From assembly GCA_013334435.1 (NCBI GenBank), contig JAAXXP010000004.1, positions 1 to 56,631 of the forward strand: a stretch of 56,631 bases of DNA, read 5' to 3'. Shown here one piece after another: positions 50,961 through 56,631 of the stretch. The translations under genes and the position numbers were made by a program. The stretch comes from Chlorobiaceae bacterium (GTDB lineage Bacteria; Bacteroidota; Chlorobiia; Chlorobiales; Chlorobiaceae). Within the stretch, counting starts at the first letter, position 1. Each line of letters opens with the position of its first letter. The notes below the pieces were generated by a model. That model was not told where the DNA came from and did not search any database. It saw only the letters and a program-made list of their open reading frames with translations.

Positions 50961-52439
50961 ATGAAAAAAATATTCTTCAGCTACAGCGAACGGAGCAAGG
51001 ATGCGCTTCAGCTGCTGATTGCCGATTTGAAGGAGATGTCCGACTATGAATTATGGATCGACCGAAAACTGACTGGGGGGCAGCAGTGGTGGAACGAGAT
51101 ACTCAGAAACATCCGGGAGTGCGACGTGTTCCTGTTTGCCATGTCTCCAGAATCGCTGGAATCAGAAGCCTGTTCCCGTGAGTACACCTATGCATCGCAG
51201 CTCGGCAAAAGCATCCTTCCGGTAATGGTTGCGGATGTCGATACCCTGAACCTGCTTCCGAAAGAGCTGAAGATGGTGCAGTACATCGATTACCGGGCAG
51301 CCGACAAGCATGCGTTCATGAGGCTTGTCACGGCCCTCGACTCCCTTCCGAAAAGCGGCCCTCTGCCCGAACTGCTGCCCGTAGAGCCCGAGGTTCCGGT
51401 ATCGTATATCGACGAGCTTTTTTCCGTCATCAGGTCTTCCGACCCCATGTCTTTCGATCAGCAGGCCTCGATACTGGTCAAACTGAAAGAGAAACTGCAT
51501 TCGGAAAGCGAACGACAGGATGCCATAAAGCTGCTTGAAAAGCTCCGTGAACGGGACGATCTGTACAGCAAGATAGGCAATCAGGTTACCGATATTCTTG
51601 CTTCGGAACCACGCAAAAATGTCCGGAAAAATAGTGACGGCAGCGGAAAGAAAGCCGTTCCTTCCGTGCATGAATCAAGTTCCGGGTATCAGGTTAACCG
51701 GTCTGCCCAGGATGCATCGCGTGAAATTTCGGGCGTAAAGAACCCGGATGCTGAGAAAGTGATAAAAAAGAAGAACCGAGTGGTTCTTTTTGCTGCCCTT
51801 GCGATCATTGTCGTGCTTGCCGGGGCACTGTACAATTATTTTTCCCCCGGTGTCGATGAAGAATGGCCTGTGGCTGCGAGTGACGATTTCTCCGCTCTGC
51901 CCTGCAGATGGGCCTGCGGCTCTGCTTCGAGTAATTTCGCAATGGCACAGGCGACGCAGGTTAATGGCCAGTACAGGGCTGACGTCAGCTTCAGTCAGCC
52001 CAACTGGTTTTTGTTTCCATCACCCTATGCACAGTCCGGCGACTTCTATCTTGAAGCGGACGTGCAGATTGTTTCGAGAACCAGTCAGGACGCCAGTGTA
52101 GGCCTGTTTTTCCGCGGGAACGGAAACAGCTATTATGTGTTGAGAATAGGCGATTCGGGCAAGTATGCCCTTTGCTACAACCAGAACGGCGTATTCAGGG
52201 ATCTGATAACCTGGACGCAGATTCCGAACTTCGATCCGTTCCGGATGAACAGGATCGGCGTGCTTGCCGAGGGAACGACGATCTCGGTATTCATTGACGG
52301 CCGGAAATCCGGAGAGGTGCAGGACAGTTCCAGCCTTGCGGGTGCGATGGGTTTCGAAGTGGCTGCATGGAACCCCATGCAGGTTTCCGTGGCTTTCGAT
52401 AACGTTGTATTGACGCAAAAACCTTTGCAGGGTTCCTGA
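50961..52439 (+). CDS. TIR-domain protein with TM and C-terminal LamG/DUF1080-like domain
   Basis: MKKIFFSYSERSKDALQLLIADL...YELWIDRKLTGGQQWWNEILRNIRECDVFLFAMSPESLESEACSREYTYA; TM VVLFAALAIIVVLAGALYNYF. Confidence 0.85.
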   Translation: MKKIFFSYSERSKDALQLLIADLKEMSDYELWIDRKLTGGQQWWNEILRNIRECDVFLFAMSPESLESEACSREYTYASQLGKSILPVMVADVDTLNLLPKELKMVQYIDYRAADKHAFMRLVTALDSLPKSGPLPELLPVEPEVPVSYIDELFSVIRSSDPMSFDQQASILVKLKEKLHSESERQDAIKLLEKLRERDDLYSKIGNQVTDILASEPRKNVRKNSDGSGKKAVPSVHESSSGYQVNRSAQDASREISGVKNPDAEKVIKKKNRVVLFAALAIIVVLAGALYNYFSPGVDEEWPVAASDDFSALPCRWACGSASSNFAMAQATQVNGQYRADVSFSQPNWFLFPSPYAQSGDFYLEADVQIVSRTSQDASVGLFFRGNGNSYYVLRIGDSGKYALCYNQNGVFRDLITWTQIPNFDPFRMNRIGVLAEGTTISVFIDGRKSGEVQDSSSLAGAMGFEVAAWNPMQVSVAFDNVVLTQKPLQGS

Positions 52440-52480
52440 AAAACATTTTGCCCGGTTCAATTTTTTTTGAGATGGATGCC

Positions 52481-53149
52481 ATGATTACCTCTTCAACACT
52501 GTCGTTTCTCCGAGGCCTTAGGGCCGATAACTCCCGCGAGTGGTTCGAGCTGCACAGACCCGAGTATCAGGAGGCGTACGGGGAGGTGATCGGGCTCGCT
52601 GCCGGGCTGCTGCGGGAGGTTTCCGCATTCGATCCCGCAGTCGCCGCGTCGGGCCTCGATCCGAAAAACTGCATCATGCGCATCTACCGCGACGTACGCT
52701 TCTCTCGCGACAAGTCGCCCTACAAGACCAACTTTTTCGTGTTCATCAACCGTGGCGGGCGCAGGAGCAGTTTCGGCGGTTACTACGTCCATATTGCCCC
52801 TGAAGGGGAGTCGTTCGCGGGCGGCGGCGTCTATATGCCTGAGCCTGCGGTGCTTGAACTTCTGAGGGAGGAGATCGGCGGGCATTTCAGCGAGTGGCGT
52901 TCGATTCTCTCTGACGAAGCGTTCAGTAAGGAGTTTCCCGAAGGCGTGCTGCCCTCGGGACTTCTGAAGCGGCCTCCGAAAGGGTTCGATGCCGACGATC
53001 CGGCCATCGACTACCTCAGGTACAAGGGGTACTACACCCGGCGGTTCTTCAGCGATGCCGGGGTTACTTTACCAGGTTTTGCGGGAGTGCTTTCCGACCT
53101 GTTCCGCACGGTGAAGCCGATGGTGGATTTTCTCAACCGGGCGCTGTAA
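52481..53149 (+). CDS. DUF2461 (TIGR02453) family protein
   Basis: TLSFLRGLRADNSREWFELHRPEYQEAYGEVI...RIYRDVRFSRDKSPYKTNFFVFI. Confidence 0.92.
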   Translation: MITSSTLSFLRGLRADNSREWFELHRPEYQEAYGEVIGLAAGLLREVSAFDPAVAASGLDPKNCIMRIYRDVRFSRDKSPYKTNFFVFINRGGRRSSFGGYYVHIAPEGESFAGGGVYMPEPAVLELLREEIGGHFSEWRSILSDEAFSKEFPEGVLPSGLLKRPPKGFDADDPAIDYLRYKGYYTRRFFSDAGVTLPGFAGVLSDLFRTVKPMVDFLNRAL

Positions 53150-53197
53150 CGATCTGTTTTCGTTTCCCCCATAACCATAATCGCGTTACCGTTCATC

Positions 53198-54517
53198 ATG
53201 CATCCCCCTCCATCTCCGGCCGGTGAGCCTGCGGCCTACCGCAAGGCCGCATGGCGTCTCGTGCCGTTTCTGTTCTTCTGCTACATCCTCGCCTATCTGG
53301 ACCGTGTCAACGTGGGCTTCGCGAAGCTGCAGATGTCGCGCGACCTCGGTCTCGGCGATATCGCCTACGGGACGGGTGCGGGTATCTTCTTCATCGGGTA
53401 CCTGCTTTTCGAGGTGCCGAGCAACATCATCCTTTCGAAGGTAGGCGCGAGGATATGGATCGCGCGCATCATGATCACCTGGGGCATCGTCGCCAGCCTG
53501 CAGCTGTTTGTCTCAGGCGAGCACGCATTCTACCTGCTGCGTTTTCTGCTCGGAGTGGCCGAAGCGGGCTTCTTTCCCGGCATAATTCTCTATCTCACCA
53601 TCTGGTTCCCGTCGGAGTACCGGGCACGGATGGTCGCCTGGTTCATGACGGCGGTAGCCATTGCGGGCGTTGTTGGCGGGCCGGTTTCCGGGGCTATTCT
53701 CGAGGCCATGGACGGGTTCGGGGGGCTGCAGGGCTGGCAGTGGCTTTTCGTGCTCGAAGGCCTGCCCTCGGCTGCGATGGGCGTGGTGGTGCTTTTTTAT
53801 CTCGACGACTCGCCCCGCGACGCCTCATGGCTCGACACTGAGGAGAAGGATCTGCTGATGCGGCGGGCCGCCCTCGACGGGGAGCGGCGGCTGGGCGGCG
53901 CGGAGGAGCATACGGCGGGCTACGCCATGAAAAATCCGAAAGTGTGGGGGTTCAGCGGAGTGTATTTTCTCGTGGTCATGGGGTTGTACGGCATCTCGTT
54001 CTGGCTGCCGCAGATCATCGGCGACACCATCACATCCGACGAGCGGGCTATCGGCTGGATCTCCGCGATACCCTGGCTTGCGGCAGCCGTAGCGATGGTG
54101 CTCAACGGCGTGCATTCCGACCGGAGCGGGGAGCGCCGCTGGCATGTCGCGGCGCCCTGCCTCGTAGCCGCGACGGCTTTTGCTCTCTCCGCCATGCCAC
54201 AGCCTGGAGGGTGGTACGGCATCGTGGCGCTCTCGGTTGCCACGGCCGGCATCATGTCCGCACTTTCGTGTTTCTGGTCGCTGCCTTCATCCATGCTCGG
54301 AGGTACGGCTGCAGCTGCGGGCATAGCGGTCATCAACTCGTTCGGCAACATCGCCGGATACGTAAGCCCGGAACTGGCCGGGAGGATTCGCGAAAGCGCA
54401 GGGGACCGGATGGAACCCGTGCTCGCCATGTTTTCCCTCAGTCTGCTTCTTGCGGCGTTTGCCACGCTTGCAGTAACGCCTGTAAAACAACCACAATCAA
54501 ACACTCGGTATCAATGA
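53198..54517 (+). CDS. MFS transporter, anion:cation symporter (ACS)-like
   Basis: RLVPFLFFCYILAYLDRVNVGFAKLQMSRDLGLGD. Confidence 0.94.
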   Translation: MHPPPSPAGEPAAYRKAAWRLVPFLFFCYILAYLDRVNVGFAKLQMSRDLGLGDIAYGTGAGIFFIGYLLFEVPSNIILSKVGARIWIARIMITWGIVASLQLFVSGEHAFYLLRFLLGVAEAGFFPGIILYLTIWFPSEYRARMVAWFMTAVAIAGVVGGPVSGAILEAMDGFGGLQGWQWLFVLEGLPSAAMGVVVLFYLDDSPRDASWLDTEEKDLLMRRAALDGERRLGGAEEHTAGYAMKNPKVWGFSGVYFLVVMGLYGISFWLPQIIGDTITSDERAIGWISAIPWLAAAVAMVLNGVHSDRSGERRWHVAAPCLVAATAFALSAMPQPGGWYGIVALSVATAGIMSALSCFWSLPSSMLGGTAAAAGIAVINSFGNIAGYVSPELAGRIRESAGDRMEPVLAMFSLSLLLAAFATLAVTPVKQPQSNTRYQ

Positions 54518-56247
54518 GTTCACTCGAACTGATCACGAACGGGAAACCGTCGGGAAACAACATTTCCCGGAAAAAAACCTCAAAGGGAGCCCTGCTCGAT
54601 ATCGCCGCACTGATGGACGCCATGGGCGGCCGGTGTACGCCGATGCTGCTCGACAGGGGCGTTGTCGCCCAGTACGGCAAGCGGATCGGGTTTGCCGCCG
54701 CAGGAGATGCCTGGGGCATGGTGCAGGTGAAGCTCTGCCAGATGGAACCTCCCGTAACCTTCGAGGATGGCTTTCTCTGGGCTCCGACCGGATTCGTGGC
54801 GGAGGTGCTGGGAGGCTCGGTTACGCTTGACGAAGAACGGCAAACCCTCGAGGTGGCCGCCCCGCCGCCATTGCGGATCGGCGATATCGAGCCATCGGCA
54901 AAGGATCTCCTTCCCGCGCTCGAATCCCTCGGCTACAGGGTAGAGCAGGGCGACATGTGCCTGAGCGACGCCATCGACGTCTGCTTTGCCGGGTACAGTC
55001 CGAACGCGAACGGCAACAATGCCGGATTTCCGTACCTCTGCATCCAGGCCCCGCAGCCACCGGGAATCGATCATGCCGCCGTATCGCCCTCAATCGCTTT
55101 TACCATGCGTGAGGACGAGGGATTCGTGCTGATCGGCAGAACGCCTCCTGAATGCGACTACTACAGCTTCCGCAGTTATCTGGCCAGTCGGTGCCTGAGC
55201 ACCGTGAATCCCTTCGAGCGCCAGAAAATCTATACCCAGCTCGGCGATCCGGTCAACTCGTACAACGTGCAGGAGGATATGTTCTATCCGCCTCAGGCGT
55301 CGAAGGTGGATGGTGTGTTCGAATCGTTTTTCATTCTGGTCTCCACCGCCGACCGGCGGCTTTACGACGATCTGCTGCATGCCGTTGACGAAGCGGGCCT
55401 CGACACGGGCAAGGTGCTGCTCGATGTGATCGATTCCGGTCTTGTCAGGTTCGGCAACGACGATTTCGCCGATCTTTTCAATGTGCTGCACCGTTTCTCG
55501 AACCCTCATGACAAGGCGGCTGGAGAGGCATACACAACCCGTCCCACGCTGGAAGTGCTGCGCCTCACGCCGCTTAAGGAGCGCAAGGCGGAGTTTCTGC
55601 AGCCGTTTCCTGCGCGACAGCGGGGTTCGGGCACGAATGAGGATCATCTGCAGCGATCTCTCCTGACGCTCAGGAAGAGCATCATCGACACCTACAGCTC
55701 CCGCTACTGCATTCGTGAGCTCGATACGCAAATCTGGCTCGGAGACACTGGCGAGCAGGCCATCGCCAGGCTTGAGGACGTGCTGGGCGAAACCCGCGAT
55801 ACGCTCTATCTTCGTTCGGAGAGTTTTCCCTTCAACCCGGATACGCTGGTTATCGTCTATGGGGTGAACCACAACACGATTCCCAAGACCGTCTATACCA
55901 ACGTGAGTTGCTACGGCGAGCGGTATTTCAACGGTTTTGGCGGTATTACCAATGCGGATTATGCAGGCAATGTCGCGCGGAACTTTCCTGAACTGGAGTA
56001 TGTGGCGGAAATGGACAGGCTCTATGTGTGGAAGTTCGCGCGCACGCGGCTTGACGGCGACACTTTCGCGGTGCCGCAGGACACTGGCCGGAACCTGCGG
56101 GGCATCAACGACGGCGATACGGCGTTCATCGGCTTCAGGAACTATGTCGATCCGGGATCGCCGGACCTCATCGGGCCAGATCCCGACGAAATCATTTTCG
56201 ACCGGGCTATCGTCCTGACCCCGATCCCTTCGCCCGATCCCCGATAG
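54514..56247 (+). CDS. Hypothetical protein, N-terminal copper-amine-oxidase-N-like region
   Basis: ORF start chosen at 54514 (overlaps the MFS stop by 4 nt); FVAEVLGGSVTLDEERQTLEV pattern. Confidence 0.65.
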   Translation: MSSLELITNGKPSGNNISRKKTSKGALLDIAALMDAMGGRCTPMLLDRGVVAQYGKRIGFAAAGDAWGMVQVKLCQMEPPVTFEDGFLWAPTGFVAEVLGGSVTLDEERQTLEVAAPPPLRIGDIEPSAKDLLPALESLGYRVEQGDMCLSDAIDVCFAGYSPNANGNNAGFPYLCIQAPQPPGIDHAAVSPSIAFTMREDEGFVLIGRTPPECDYYSFRSYLASRCLSTVNPFERQKIYTQLGDPVNSYNVQEDMFYPPQASKVDGVFESFFILVSTADRRLYDDLLHAVDEAGLDTGKVLLDVIDSGLVRFGNDDFADLFNVLHRFSNPHDKAAGEAYTTRPTLEVLRLTPLKERKAEFLQPFPARQRGSGTNEDHLQRSLLTLRKSIIDTYSSRYCIRELDTQIWLGDTGEQAIARLEDVLGETRDTLYLRSESFPFNPDTLVIVYGVNHNTIPKTVYTNVSCYGERYFNGFGGITNADYAGNVARNFPELEYVAEMDRLYVWKFARTRLDGDTFAVPQDTGRNLRGINDGDTAFIGFRNYVDPGSPDLIGPDPDEIIFDRAIVLTPIPSPDPR

Positions 56248-56425
56248 ATCGACGATGTATCGCCTGCGGGGCAGAATCCGGTAATTTGTTGATGGCGGGA
56301 ACCCTGCGCTTCGAGTTCATTGTGTTCATGCCGGCTTGTTCCTGACGGGAATACGCCGTAACTTCCTGAAAAATATCGTTGAAGTTCGTGTCTGCATTCA
56401 GGGAACCCCAAACCGGAATAATGCA

Positions 56426-56631
56426 ATGCTTGTAAAAATGGAAGAGCAGTTCAGGGGACTGCCGATGGCGGATCTCATCGGCGGGCCGCTTCAGGCCGCA
56501 TGCGAAGCGCAGATGCGCCTTGCCGAGGCCACCGCCGATTTCATCAGGAATGTCGGCTTCGATATCGACCCTGCGGGACAGCGTCCGCCCGTCATGCGGG
56601 TCGAGTTCATCCGCCCCGACAGGCACGAGCC
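56426..56631 (+). CDS. DUF2589-like protein, truncated by the window end (not in the ORF track)
   Basis: Direct translation MLVKMEEQFRGLPMADLIGGPLQAACEAQMRLAEATADFIRNVGFDIDPAGQRPPVMRVEFIRPDRHE. Confidence 0.7.
   Translation, partial: MLVKMEEQFRGLPMADLIGGPLQAACEAQMRLAEATADFIRNVGFDIDPAGQRPPVMRVEFIRPDRHE

Noticed and set aside
53944-54513. N-terminal extension of the 767-aa ORF
   Set aside because: Overlaps the MFS gene out of frame; the real start is most likely ATG at 54514.

Overview
This 56.6 kb window looks like a bacterial chromosome segment, most likely from a green sulfur bacterium (Chlorobi). That assignment is inferred from the metK-ahcY pair with a SAM-Chlorobi-like leader and from general gene content; it was not tested by search. 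The left part is mostly core genome: tRNA-Gln; ahcY and metK; a sugar-nucleotide transferase; a Nudix hydrolase; a Pro/Arg/His/Glu tRNA cluster; pheT, a ZapB-like gene, zapA, a probable 6S RNA, and rny; hisB; secG; and tRNA-Lys. Next comes a roughly 1.5 kb gene-poor stretch with a frameshifted ORF and a strong inverted repeat, directly upstream of an H-NS-like gene. The middle holds an LptF/G-type permease, a PlsC/N-acyltransferase pair, a phosphate locus (porin, two tandem pstS, pstC, pstA, pstB, phoU, PhoU-like) and an RND efflux pair. The right half is more accessory. It contains a two-module pentapeptide-repeat protein, a GT2 glycosyltransferase, an SDR, a Nif11-like leader-peptide gene next to an alpha/beta hydrolase, a 1219-aa FAD/Fe-S oxidoreductase, a P-type ATPase, an APC permease, a patatin-like phospholipase next to a membrane TIR protein, and at the end a truncated DUF2589-like ORF. 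The best candidates for undescribed biology are the patatin + TIR membrane pair, the Nif11-like peptide locus, the decayed locus with the Fur-like inverted repeat, and the PlsC/FeeM-like pair. All family assignments come from reading motifs by eye; no database search was run.
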